A stretch of DNA of 64,000 bases from Deuterostichococcus epilithicus (taxonomy: Eukaryota > Chlorophyta > Trebouxiophyceae > Prasiolales > Stichococcaceae), in contig JAVTLE010000001.1 of assembly GCA_033439295.1 (NCBI GenBank), forward strand, positions 2,418,001 through 2,482,000. Direction: 5' to 3'. Shown here in pieces: positions 45,896-57,200 of this stretch. Within the stretch, counting starts at the first letter, position 1. Each line of letters opens with the position of its first letter. The notes below the pieces were generated by a model, which had not been told where the DNA came from, did no database searches, and worked only from the letters and a program-made list of their open reading frames with translations. A program made the position numbers and the translations under genes.

Positions 45896-47395
45896 ATTTT
45901 CGGGCAACTGGGTGCCTGCGATTGGTACGTATGGTGTGGTCAGCAGCAGATTCTCACCAGAGCAGTTGGCGGGGGGTGGGGAAGTGTTGGGCGGGGCAAG
46001 CGCTGTAGACGGTCCAACGGCCACCATGCTTTCGTCGTAGGCTTGCACGCAAGGAGGGGCTTGCTGCCTGCAGGGAGTGATGCGCAGCGCGCACGTCCTA
46101 TGATGACATGAACGCCCCCGGCTGCCTGCTACCCGAACACTAACGATCCTGTCTGCGTCTGATTACAGTCGGATTGCAGAGGTGGTCCGCACACGTATGG
46201 AACCTCACGGTTTGAACGAGTGCTGATCCGTGGGGTGCCGCCGTACACGTACGCCTGCATGTTCCGTGCAGAGAGCTGCTTGAGCTGCGAATCCGCTTGG
46301 ACATGCATCCGACCGTCCGGCTGCAGAGCTGTACAGGCCCTCAGTTTAGTATGGACGTCTGGAACGCACGGTGACACCACTGCACGGCCGACCTGCAGAG
46401 CGACTCGCAAAGTTGAACTGACCCCTACGTGCGGACAACTTCATCAGTGCAGGCCAGATCAGGCCTACGTCGGCCGCAGATCGTCGTTAGACCTGCTGCT
46501 GCTCTTGATATTTCCAGTCCGTGAGCTCGAAATGACTCCAGGGACCATCTCCACAGCAGTACAGCGGAATCCTGGGGCTCGGCACAGTCTAGTGCGAGGG
46601 GTGCTCGGCAGGCTGGATGCAGACATAGGACTGCGGTTTTTCCATATCTCTAGGTGCTAGTCTGTCAGGACGCAGCACCCAACAGGCCGCGTTCGGCCAT
46701 TATCCGGCCAGGCCGGCCGGCTCGGTGCGATCCGCTGCTGGACGCTCGAGGTGTGGCGCGTACAAGCAGCAGCGCGGCAAGTCGCAAGCCTGAGTATCAG
46801 CTGCACATGGGTTTCAGTGGGAGTGGCTGCATCCGTTGTGTGTATCATGCAGGGTCGCGTTACAACCCCTCGTCGACCGCTGTGCGTATGCGCGTCGCCT
46901 TTCAAGGCAGCTGCAAGTGAGAGATAAAGTGAATTGTTTAGCCCCAGTTTGGGCGCTGCCGGCGCGGAGCAGGAGGGGCAGATGCGGGCTGCGCTGCGCA
47001 TCACCTGATGAAGGCACGCTGTTCGCTAGGGTACGCAGCGGCGAGCGAGTTTGCAGTGACGACTTGCTTGCTCGCCCTTAACCCAGCTTCAATCGCTAGC
47101 CTGATGGGCCAAAGTAGAGGCGTGAGGTGGTAACGAAGTAGATCTGGTATCGAGCATCGACGCCGGACAGGATATACATACTACCCATATTACGTGATCT
47201 CCCTGCCGGCGAGTCATGGCGCATCATGAGTATGATCCCTAGTCAAACCCCCCTACTCGTGTGCTTGACTGGCATCCACAGTTGCTTGATGGGAGTCTGC
47301 AATCCAAAGATACGCGCTTCACACTCTTTGTGCAAGTGATGAATGGCATGTGGAGTCGTACAAACGAACGCACTGGAGCATGACAACATGACGTC
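45896..47395. other. No gene recognised
   Basis: The 5' flank of the matrix-protein gene, then about 1.3 kb with only short frames in both strands and no motif. A minus frame of about 115 codons (47004-46657) has no supporting feature. Confidence 0.35.
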
Positions 47396-47399
47396 GGAA

Positions 47400-47640
47400 A
47401 TTGGTTATGCTGGATTCCAGCTGAGGAATTCCAGCGTGACATGGTTCCAGCATGATCCAGGGGTTCCGTCGCTGGAATCCAGCATGGTCCAGCATGGTGG
47501 AATTCAGCATTGCGATGGAATCCAGCACCACGATAAAATTCGTCTTCCAGCAGAATCCACCGCAGTCATTGGAACCGTTGAAATTCCAGTATGACCCATT
47601 CGAGCACGACCGCTGCTGGGTTCCAGCACGGCCAGCCAGC
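47400..47640. repeat. Cluster of TTCCAGCATG / TGGAATTCCAGC motifs
   Basis: Within about 240 bp, variants of GGAATCCAGCA, TTCCAGCATG and the palindromic GGAATTCCAG occur roughly every 15-30 bases. No coding frame fits. A matching cluster lies at 49.37-49.58 kb. Confidence 0.7.
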
Positions 47641-49359
47641 TCTGTCTTCGGTGCAGTCGTCAGCTGTAGGAAGAATCTATGTCGGTCGCTGGGAATGCAG
47701 CCTGAGTTCGAAAGAACGCTAGAGCTGTTGCAAAGTCATTTGCGTCTGCACATTCACTCGTGGTGCTTGACGCACACGCAGCGTACATGCCTTTCGCATA
47801 TGCGGCTGCCAGCACGCGCTGGCAACAAGGCAGCAGCTGCTCAGATGTGGTAGGATGTACAGCCGGAGATCCGCACAGCCATGCAGCCGCATATCGCCAG
47901 GGCCTTCGGGGCGTTAGCCACAGGATCACACAGCCGCACTCATGGAGGACTCTGCAAGCTTGCGGCGTGCAGCTCCGGCCAAGGGGGTTCAGCAGGAAAG
48001 GTAAGCTGTTGTCCTGATCGTCAGTCACCACAGTGCCCAACAGTTTCGAGGCCACATTGACTCAAGACAGTCGGCAGGTCCTTCTAGTGGCCTTGCAACT
48101 GTGTACATTGGTGAGCGCCAGGCCCCGTTCTGATCAACGACAGCAAGTCGCTGGACGCCAGCACATTGGACCAAGGCTTGCGATGCTGCAGGACGCCTCG
48201 CGAGGGCGATCGCTGTCCTCAATCCGAGCTGAACTGAGAGCTGGCAGCCGCCTTCACTGCTTGGCGCCCAGCTGCTGGCACCAGCCATTGGCATGCATCC
48301 GGTAGAAGGTGTGCGTCACAGTGCTGCCCATTTGCCACTTGCTGTCGGGGCATACAAAGCATCTCAACAGCCACTGTGCGATGGCTGGAATTGCAGCAGC
48401 TTCGATCATGTCCGCCATCGCTAATCTCGCTTCCAGCAGGTCTTGATGCGTGCGCCTCGCAAATGAGCCGCCACATCTGGACATCCCTACACAGGGTGCG
48501 TCCCCTTGTGCCCGTTGGGCACACGAGTCTGCATCTTGCTGCGAACACCAGGGCAGCCGCGCACCTGTTTCCAGCGTCATCATTGCGAAACCTGTACTCA
48601 GGTGACCACCGATTGACTGCATTTTGAGTGCTGACAGCGCAGCCATGCTGATGCTTACTGAGCCAAAATAGCACTGGCAGCTGCGCATGGAGTCCACTGT
48701 ACGCGCTTGGCGGCGGTGATGGGCGCTGCAGCGGCGGTGCATGTGCAGAATTTCTGATACGGCGAGTTACATGTGCCGCACTGGCACCACCTTTTGCATT
48801 GGACGCGAGTGCAGGCTCGTACGACTTGCAAGCTCTGGATTCTGTCGCTGCTGGCCAGCAAGTGTGCCAAGTTCGGTCAAAGCTTCTTGCCCGAGTCTTG
48901 CCATCTTTGTTGCCAATGCGTTTGGGTTCTTGTGGCGCAGAGCATCGGGATGCTGGGACCGGCGCCTTGAGGATGCATCACTCAATGATACTGTGGGGAA
49001 TACCGCCAGGTTGGCGCGCATCAAGGCGAGCAGCCTGGGAAACGCCGCGGCAGGGTGGCATAGTACTAGTGCTTTATGGCAACGGCCAACAATGCCGGGG
49101 CCAAGCGGGGCCCGGTAGGTAATGCCAGCCAGGGAGCCCAGGGGAGCGTCACATTCCACTCAGCGTTTGCTGTCTTGAACAGCCAGTGGCATTTGCTCAT
49201 CCTAAAAATGATGAGTGGTTGATTTGTCTTTGAGGGCTACCAACCCAATTGGTAGCAACATTACGGCGACGAAGCAACATGCTCAGCAATTGCTTTTGCA
49301 ACCTATCACAACATTGCACATAGGCAGCTGCTGCCTGTATGCGTGGTAATGTTGCTGCC
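47641..49359. other. No gene recognised
   Basis: This lies between the two TTCCAGCATG clusters. Minus frames of 150-160 codons near 48.2-48.7 kb overlap each other in different frames and lack family motifs or convincing splice sites, so none is called. Confidence 0.35.
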
Positions 49360-49369
49360 AACGTGACTT

Positions 49370-49580
49370 CCACTGATGGAAACCAGCCTCCCATGCTGGA
49401 ATTCCAACCCAATCCAGCACAAGGCCGAGCACTTCCAACGCCGATAAATCCAGCATGAGGCAAGATCCAGCGTTGGAATTCCAGCACTATCAACGTTGGG
49501 TTTTATGTTGGAATTACAGCAATTCCAGGCAGGCCTCCACGCCGGATTTCCAGCACTACCAATGGTGGAATCCAGCATGA
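49370..49580. repeat. Second cluster of TTCCAGCATG / TGGAATTCCAGC motifs
   Basis: The same words as at 47.4-47.6 kb (CTGGAATTCCAACC, AATCCAGCATG, TTGGAATTCCAGCACTA, GGATTTCCAGCACTACC) recur at similar spacing. The pair flanks 1.7 kb without a recognised gene. Confidence 0.7.
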
Positions 49581-50173
49581 CCAATTTTCTGTCGGACTCT
49601 CCAAACTGTCGCCCCAAGTATCATCATTATACACTGGAAACATTGCCTGTTTGTGAGTTCTGATTGCTGATCACCGACTGCCCTGCGCCCGCATGGCCCT
49701 TCCCGGGACCTTACTTGGCCGCCCCCTTGGACTTGAACCAGCCGCCCCATGTGCTGCCACTAGCGCCGTCTGCTACTTTGCTGCTTGCCGTAGGGCATAT
49801 GAGCACAGCAAGTGAAGAAGGTCAGCAAGCAACCACAAGCCCTGTCGGCACAGCCAGTGAATGAGGGCAGTATGTACGCTGCCATCACTTCCTTCGCAGC
49901 CAGCGAGAATGGATGCAACAGGTTGCAGCATGTTAGCTGTGTGTGTGGACAGGACAAGCATCACCCACCGGCGTCCGCTCACACCCCTTTCTTGACGCCG
50001 TGGTAATGTATGCACACGGCGGTCGCGCGGCTAGTTTCAAAACCTATGAACTTATGATGGGCATTCTCGCACGGCACCATCTGCCGCCTGCCGCTTCTGC
50101 CTGCTGCGTGTTTGCGACGGCAGCGCGGCCCAGACTTTCCCTCGTCTGACATCTCTTTCTAGTGAAATAAACC

Positions 50174-50877
50174 TCACCCATCGGTGTCTGCTGCAGCCCG
50201 CTTCTTGGCGCCGGGCTGCTGCATGTACGCGATGGCCGCCCGGCCTGCAAAGCCCGCTGCGGCCGACGCGACCGTCCACCCCGCCTGCCCAATGGAGCGC
50301 CCCAGGCCCTCGATTTGCGCGTCGGGGTTCAGCGCCGAGGCCACAGCTCCGGACGCGGAGGGAACAGGCAGCTGGAACAGCGTCGCCGGCTCGGCGACGT
50401 CCTCTGCGGCGTCTGCGTCGGACTTTGCTGGCAGGCTTTCCATTGTTGCCTGCGGACAGGGCGTCAAGAATTGGCACGTGATCGGGTCCTGGGGCTTAAA
50501 GCTCAGGGCTCGTTCAAGCCCGGCGTCAAGCCTGCGGTGGCTCTGGCTGCGGGTACCTGCACTGGCGATGGGCATGCCATGGCAATAACCCATGCAAAGC
50601 CTTTTGTATCAGTTGTCATCCAGGTGGTCTGTGCAAGGCACTGCAAATATGCTGAATACAAAAAAAATCGAGACATGTGAATGATGAGTCATCACACCCG
50701 CAGGCCCGCCTCGTAGCTGGCCAAAAAGTGGTCGTGCGCGGGGCTGCTGGCGGCGCCGCACAAAATGGCATTCATCGCCGCGTTGACGTCCAGCTGCGCT
50801 GCGATCTTGGTCGCATACGCCACGTCGCCGACGCCGCACCTGGACGCGGCGCCGGCGTGCTTTGGCGTCCGAACCTC
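50174..50877 (-). CDS. Small unknown gene, 3' two exons
   Basis: Exon 50877-50698 reads EVRTPKHAGAASRCGVGDVA, then YATKIAAQLDVNAAMNAILC and HDHFLASYEAGLR. After an intron the terminal exon (50449-50174) reads MESLPAKSDADAAEDVAEPA, then SGAVASALNPDAQIEGLGRS and ends QQPGAKKRAAADTDG. The junctions are GT-AG and the composition is protein-like. I recognise no family. There is no membrane segment; the C-terminus is small-residue rich with a basic then acidic end. The upstream exon(s) and start codon are not found; a minus frame at 51.44-51.12 kb (YHPLGTYHFILAR) is a weak candidate. A degenerate echo of the first exon lies 153 bp upstream. Confidence 0.45.
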
Positions 50878-50949
50878 CTGCATTGCAGTGGATCTTTTCG
50901 ATGGAATCCGAGTTTGAACTCCTAGTCTAATATGGTTTTACGTTCGCTT

Positions 50950-51030
50950 TTCAGCAGCGGCATAGTGGTGGCTGACAGAAACTGCGCCGCCGTCGGACGC
51001 GCCGCAGTTGAGCGTGCTCGTCCTCACCTC
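50950..51030 (-). repeat. Echo of the exon starting at 50877
   Basis: On minus, GCAG|GAGGTGAGGACGAGCACGCT here parallels GCAG|GAGGTTCGGACGCCAAAGCA at 50877: EVRTSTLNCGASDGG against EVRTPKHAGAASRCG. The acceptor AG is preserved and the spacing is 153 bp. The frame stays open to a stop near 50938. Confidence 0.55.
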
Positions 51031-51456
51031 CTGCGTCATGTGGGATGAGAGACGGGCTCGGACGAGGCCGCGCCTGCTGCGTGCACTGCGGGCCTGAGCC
51101 GCTGACGTGCTGCCAGTGTACATTCAAAGCAATTGCAGCACGGGCTTAAACCCTCCTGTCGGCATGGATGCGGCAGGGGCCGGGGCTTCAGCAGGAGAGG
51201 CGTGGCTCAGCAGCATCGTATGCGGCTCAGCCGTGCAAGGGCGCTCCCACCTTGCCAAGATGAAGTGGTATGTGCCGAGCGGGTGGTACGCTTGCGAGGT
51301 GCTCCGCATGGCCTGCGTGGCGCCGCTGGTGATACTCAGAACCAAGACGAGAAGCAAGCATGAGTGAGGCTCGCCGCGCTTTGCCGCGGCTGCGGATATT
51401 CTTCCGGCGTCCAGCGCAGTAGCAGCCTGCACATTGAAGCGCACATGGAGTGATGC

Positions 51457-52553
51457 GAGTTCATCAACCCAAAGCGCGACGGTGGTGGCGGTGCCGGCGG
51501 TGCTGGTGCTGTGCGCGAATGGACCTACTCTGCATGCTCAGCTGCAGCTGGCACGAGATCCTGGCCTTCGTCAACTGATGCTAGCCGCCAACACTGCCAT
51601 CTTGCTGGACGCTGGGTGCTGTGTGCACGCAGATTACGTTCGCCACGGGTATAGCAAATCATGCAGCCGACCAGTGAGGTTTTGGCAGCTGCACCGCCCT
51701 GCTGAGGCCATGCACTCCTGCGCTGCAGCACCGCTTCAGGATTGGGATGACGCCCCGCCAGTCTGCCGCTACCCAATCGCCCTGCAATGTGGCAGCCGGC
51801 GTCGCGCATCACGGCGGCTGATGAGGGCGGCGATACACGGGTGCTGGACGGGGACTGGACGAGCGCCTGCTGCTGCTACTTAAATCGCCCGGTGAGAGCT
51901 CGTTGTCCAGGTCGCGCGCGCCCAGCATCGGAATGCTGCTGCGTGTGCTGTGCTGTGTCGAATGCGGCGGCGCTGGGCAGCGCACAGTGACGGTGTTGTG
52001 ACCCGCAGCCGGAATCAGCAATAATGCTGCCAGCCAGGATGCCCACGCTCTATTCACGCGCCGCACCTGCGCTCCGAATTCAGCAGCGCTGCGTCGCCGG
52101 CGCTTGCCGACGAGTCCTGCTCTCGAACTTTATTCAATTTCGACTAGCTGCCCCTTCGACTTCGACTTTGGCGGCACGTAGTGGGGATCGGCGTGCGGCA
52201 GGTGCCGTGCGTGGCGAGCAGACACACGGAGACAATTTGAGGCAGCCGCGTTGCTGGTCTTGGCTGACGCACTCCTGCCGGCTGTCCCCTCCGCAGGTGG
52301 CGCGGGCGGCGACGGCGTGTGGCATGTCCCCTTCGTGGAGCACGAACACCTGGAGACAGTGCGGCAGGCGGCGGAGCAGGCGTTGGCGCTCCACACCGGC
52401 GGCGGCCTGCGCATGTACACGCTCGGCAACCCGCACGCCGCGTACCATCCGCAGTGCGTCGCCTGTTTGCCGCCTTCCCTCTCCCCGTGAGACGTGAACG
52501 AGATAAGGGGGGTGTCATGTGACCGCCGCCTAAGCGTGCACATGCCCAGCATT
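51457..52553 (+). pseudogene. Truncated, frameshifted duplicate of MRPL46
   Basis: The copy starts in exon 2 (EFINPKRDGGGGAGGAGAV), keeps intron 2, exon 3 (MWQPASRITAADEGGDTRVL), intron 3 and exon 4 (VWHVPFVEHEHLETVRQAAE, YTLGNPHAAYHPQ), and runs into intron 4 (GTGAGACGTGAACGAGATAA against GTGAGACGTGAATGAGACAG). In exon 3, CTGGACGGGGACTGG lacks one base relative to CTGGACCGGAGACTGG, shifting the frame before DERLLLLLK. Exon 1, the start of exon 2 and exon 5 are absent. Because introns are included it is a DNA-level segmental duplication about 13 kb from the parent, not a retrocopy. Exon 4 is unusually well kept. Confidence 0.88.
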
Positions 52554-52919
52554 TTGTCGGCCCGGGGCGTGGTGCCTGCAGGAAGCTTTGTTCTCCTGTT
52601 ACATACCCTAAATAGCAGGCATGTCTTCGCCGGTCGCTGCACTTGGCTGTGCCTGGCTGTAAGGCTTTGACAACGCACAGAGCAAACAATTGTGCATGTA
52701 GATTCAGGACTCACCCTCGACAGAATCAGCTGCTGAGGTACGGCAGCACAACGGCTAGCAATCTTGCATCTTCTTGTCTGGTATTTAGGTCGTTTGCCCT
52801 GATCCCCTTGCTGTTGTCTACCCCGCTTGCTTTCTCAGATAGGCTGCACCTGTCGACAATATCCGGGAGCTCCTTCTGAGGTGGCCCTTGCGGAGGGCAG
52901 AAGCATTTCACATATTTCT

Positions 52920-53460
52920 GGGCGGCAATCAAAGAATGGAGGAATGGGAGAAGAAGAATTCGCCCGTGGTGGCGGGGGAGGGCTGAAACAAAGAGCATTG
53001 TTTTTCGGCGACAAAGAATAAAGAAGATAGAATGGGAATAGAAGAAGAAGGAGAAGTAGTGTTGCCTGGCGGCTGGATTCGGCTGGAAGCACTCGGAGTA
53101 TTTTCAGGCGGCCGAGCAGGGAAAAATGGGAGGAATAAAAGGTGGGGACAGGCCCCCGAGCTGTCCAGCAGCGATCAGCAGGATATTGTTCTGTACCGCC
53201 GTGAAAGGACGAAGGGGAAATTTTGAACGAAGAGAAGGGGAAGAAATGGGGAGGCCGGCCCCCAAGCTGCCGACTAGTACTTGAAATATCTTCGCCACCA
53301 CCCTAAAACTGCTCATATACAAGAGAAGAAAGGGAAGAAGAAGCGAGGGGGCAGGCCCCGAGCTGCCTAGCAGCACTTAGGATGTCTCGGCGCCGCGTCA
53401 AAAGAAGGAAGAATGGGAAGAAGAAGAAGTGGGTGCGGGAGCGCCAGCGCGGCTGCAGGA
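52920..53460. repeat. Large GAAGAAG-type repeat cluster
   Basis: Successive units begin with GGGAGAAGAAG, GGGAATAGAAGAAGAAG, GGGGAAGAAATGGGG, GGGAAGAAGAAGCG and GGGAAGAAGAAGAAGTGG, with intervening GGCGGCCG, GGCCCCCGAGCTG and GGCTGG words. It is the longest and most diverged of the three clusters in this window. It starts about 370 bp beyond the MRPL46 duplicate, so it may mark a duplication breakpoint zone. Confidence 0.6.
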
Positions 53461-54237
53461 CATTTCAGCATGAATACATTGGAAGGGAGACAAGAAAACC
53501 TTGGAAAAAGGACAGGCAAGGGAAATTCCCCTCTTGGCTGTAAGGGGTTTTGGCGCCGCGCAGACATGGTGGTGAGGCATTGGAAACTGAGTGAGAACCA
53601 CTGAGAAGTAGTTGTGCTCTCACTGAACAGCTGTCTGCGGCAATCGTGGTCGGCTGTGAGAAAGGACATCACAGAGAGATGTTTGAGCGAGCCATGTCCG
53701 AAGATGGCGAGAGAGAAATGAGGAAGACGTCTAACAGACACCGATTAAAATATGCTTAATCCCTCTGAGACATGCATATTGATGAGCAGAGCCCTCGAGG
53801 CATCATCGTCTGATGGAAGGAACTTTCGGAGGGGTTAAGTCTTTCGATCATGAGTGACGAATGTATGCTGCATGTATGATGATGTCGTGAAAGAGAAAGG
53901 TACTTAGCAGACATGTCGTTCCTAGAAGCATGACGAAGAAAAGCGCAATTATCTCTGCCCACAAGCAAAAACCAAGAAAAGATTTGAGATTCGCCGGCAG
54001 ACACCTAATCTATATCGATCTTGAAGCTGCAAAAGCGAAAGAAATTACATAATCAAAGTTTCACCCTGCTTATTAATCTAAGCCAGTTCTCCCGCACTGG
54101 CACGTGTGTTTCATCCTGCCAATAAATCAATCACCATGGCGACACTTGCTCCCAAAATGTAATTTGAAGTATTCCAGAGAACTGCGCTGCTCAACACGCA
54201 GACTAGCGGCGCAAGGTGTTTGCCGCATTTCAACGTC
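53461..54237. other. Non-coding spacer
   Basis: AT-richer than its surroundings, with no coding exon recognised. A TGTAA-type signal on minus at 54049-54045 lies about 190 bases past the stop of the large gene at 54238. Confidence 0.4.
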
Positions 54238-57200
54238 TTAGGGCAGTGAAGAAGGTCCTTGTGGCGGTGAGGAGACGGGCAGCTCCTCGTCGTTGCCTCG
54301 GCTGCCACAGCCGCCGGCCACAGCTGCAACGGCATTGCCGATGCTTTTACGCCGCTGCGACGGCGGCGTCAATGCCATGCTTGCGGCGGCGGCTCTTTGT
54401 GGGAAACCGTCCGCATCGGCATCGTCGCGGACCTGACGGTCGAAGAAGGAGATGCTCTGCTGCATAAACAACGGATGCGCGCTGCTTGCCGTGGCCTTGG
54501 CATTGCCCGGCGTGGCCGTCGCCGCGGGCGCCGTCTCAGCAACACCTGTGCCGCTGTTTCTGGCCTCTGCATCCAGGAAGAGTGACGCAGCAACAGCCGA
54601 GGCATCTGGCTGCGACAGGGCGAAGGGGCTCGCAGCCACTGGGGCCAAGGGGCTGACGCCGACGCCTCTGTGGCCCGACACCCTGCCACCAGCCTGGCTG
54701 CCAAGGCCAGCTTGGCCGCCGGTGACCGAGCCGCCACCTTTGCCGCCGCTGCTGCGGCGCGCCAAGCGGCGGCTGGCGGTGGCGCTGGCCGCGGCAGGCG
54801 CGCCGGTCGTCGTGTTGCTGCGCCGGGTGCCGTTGCTTGCGGCCGCAAGGGCCAGGAAGCCGGAAGCCGAGAGTCCCAGGACTTTGCTGCCGCCCTTGCC
54901 ACCAGCGATGGCGCCAGCGCCGCTGCCAAGACTAGACCCGCCGGCGGCTGCCGCCAGGTTTCCACTGTCATGTGTGTGCGCTGACGGCGAGAGGCCGCCG
55001 ACTTGCACAACGGTGGAGCCGATGAAAAGCACCCGCAGGCGGGGCGCGATGTGCAGCTTGATGACGGGCCACCAGGTGATGGGCCGGGTGATGATAGCCA
55101 GCCAGATGGCCGCTCCCTAAAGCAAGGCGGAAAATGCTCGGATCAAGCCAGACTTCTGCTGCAGCAACCTTCCGAAGATGTGCAGGTGCACTTCGTAATT
55201 CACCCCAAGCTTCCAATCGTGTTTGCAGAGCCAAAAGACAGAGCATGGGCGGCATCAAGCAGATGCATCGCAAGTAGGAGGCGCATTTGCCGTTTGCGAG
55301 GAGGACTTCACAAGGTGTGGCGCGGGACAGGAACGAGGCTTCACCTGGGATGCGACCATCAGCTGGCCGATGATGAGGTTGTACTCAACGCTCGACGTCG
55401 GCAGCAGCAGTAATGCCAGCGCGCAGCTGAAGGTGATCGTGTCACCGATGGCGGCAACCACCTCGACGCTCTGCAATGGTGAGCATACGCGAGGTGGAGC
55501 TCAGCCCCCGGGCAGTGTATGAAACGGAACATGGCGGCTGTTAGCTGGCCTGGCGATACCCAGAACCAGCCAAAAATCGGATCCCATGAACTGCATCTAA
55601 GACTGCAAAACAGTATTCAGTGTCACAGCAGGTCTGGTTGCCGCTGGGTGGGCGTCTTCGCAGCCAATCTTGGTGGGATCAGAGGCTTCAATCCATCAGC
55701 CCGAGCCAGCAACAAAGTCGTTAGTGACCCAGTCACATCAGGCTGCTTCAGGGGCCTAGATTCGTATCGACAGGGATGGAGGGTGTGTCGACGGCAATGG
55801 TTGGCAAACCACCTGCTCCAGGCGGTTGCGCATGGGCAGCAGCAGTCGGCTGTAAGACAGCCACAGCAGCGCAATAATCACCACCAGCACCACCTGCGAC
55901 AGAAGGCACACATGGAGTGATGGAACATGCACGGTTCCGCCTCTCAGAAGTCAGACCATTAACAAAGGTCAGCCTGCCGACGTTCTGTGGGGCGTCTGTG
56001 CCCTGATGTGCACTCCCTTGCTGTGATCTGGACACCTGGGCTTGGCAACTGATGTGCCGCTCTCCATTGTGCGCAGAGGCCGAATCCGGGCAATCCTTTG
56101 CGAATTGCCGCCTACTCATCCGGGACGGCTTTTTTCTGACTTGAAAGTTGCAGGATATTTGTCAAAGCACAGGGGTTTTCGAGCCCAGGCAGTCGTACGC
56201 ACCGGGCCAAAGCCGCCCTTGGTGGACAGCGATATGATGACGTAGCCGACGATGACGCTGCGCAGCACCCACAGCAGCGTCGAGTATGTCCGCAGCTCGT
56301 CCCAGCCCAGCGGCACGCCGCATAGCATAACCATTGGCCGCCCCGGCACCAGTTCCAAAGTACCGCTGCGAGGTGGGACAACATTTATTCAGCAAAGCAG
56401 CTGCTTCAGAATGCAGTTTATTCTATTGACTGAAAGTTAATTTGCCCGGTTGGGTGGTGATTTGGCCACGCATACGGGTCGATACTGAGGACAACAGAAG
56501 CGAAACCCGAAAAACATTGGGTATATAATTCAACCGCTGACCCTGAAAAAAATGTCAGCTTGTTCTGTCTATCTCGTGTGCGGCCGCAGTCGACCTGCTG
56601 GGCTTACGCAAAGACTGAAGTACGTCTTGTTGCACAGGATGCACATGCAAAGGTGCATGGGAGCGGCGCTGCCTGACGCTCACCCATCGACGGCAGTGCC
56701 AACGTGCGTCTGCAGCGTCTTTCCGGTCCGCGAGTGCATCGACGCAATCGCGTCGCCCCTGGCGTATCCTGCAGCCGCGCCCCCGCCGAAAAGGTGTGCT
56801 GTGTGCAGCGGGTCGCTCCCGGCTCTGCTGACGGAGCCGTTGGACCGCACAGCGACTGTTGGGTTATCTGTCACCGCTGTCTGCGCTGAGGTGTTGATCG
56901 CGCTGCCGCCGGCGCCATGGGCGGACGGCGCCGGCGAGATGATGGCAGCCGGCGGGGCGCCCGGGGACGATGCGCCTGCGGCGCCGCCGTGAGCGCTGCC
57001 AGCTGCGGTGTTGCCAAGCCCCTTTGCTGAGCCACCCACGATGGAGGCTGTGCTGGCGCTCCTTGCCGAGTTGTTGATGGCAGTGGTCAGGGCGGCGGGG
57101 ACAGCGCTTCCCTGCAGCGCACGTCACAGTCATGCAGGATCATGATTAATGAGTCCGTTTTGACAAAGGTGGTCATGGCAACTTGCTGTGCCGCATAAAA

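Noticed and set aside
48219-48742. Two overlapping minus frames of 151 and 162 codons
   Set aside because: They occupy the same DNA in different frames, with no domain or codon pattern to choose between them.
47400-49580. CRISPR-like array
   Set aside because: The repeated words are short, unevenly spaced and not separated by unique spacers of constant length, and the DNA is eukaryotic.
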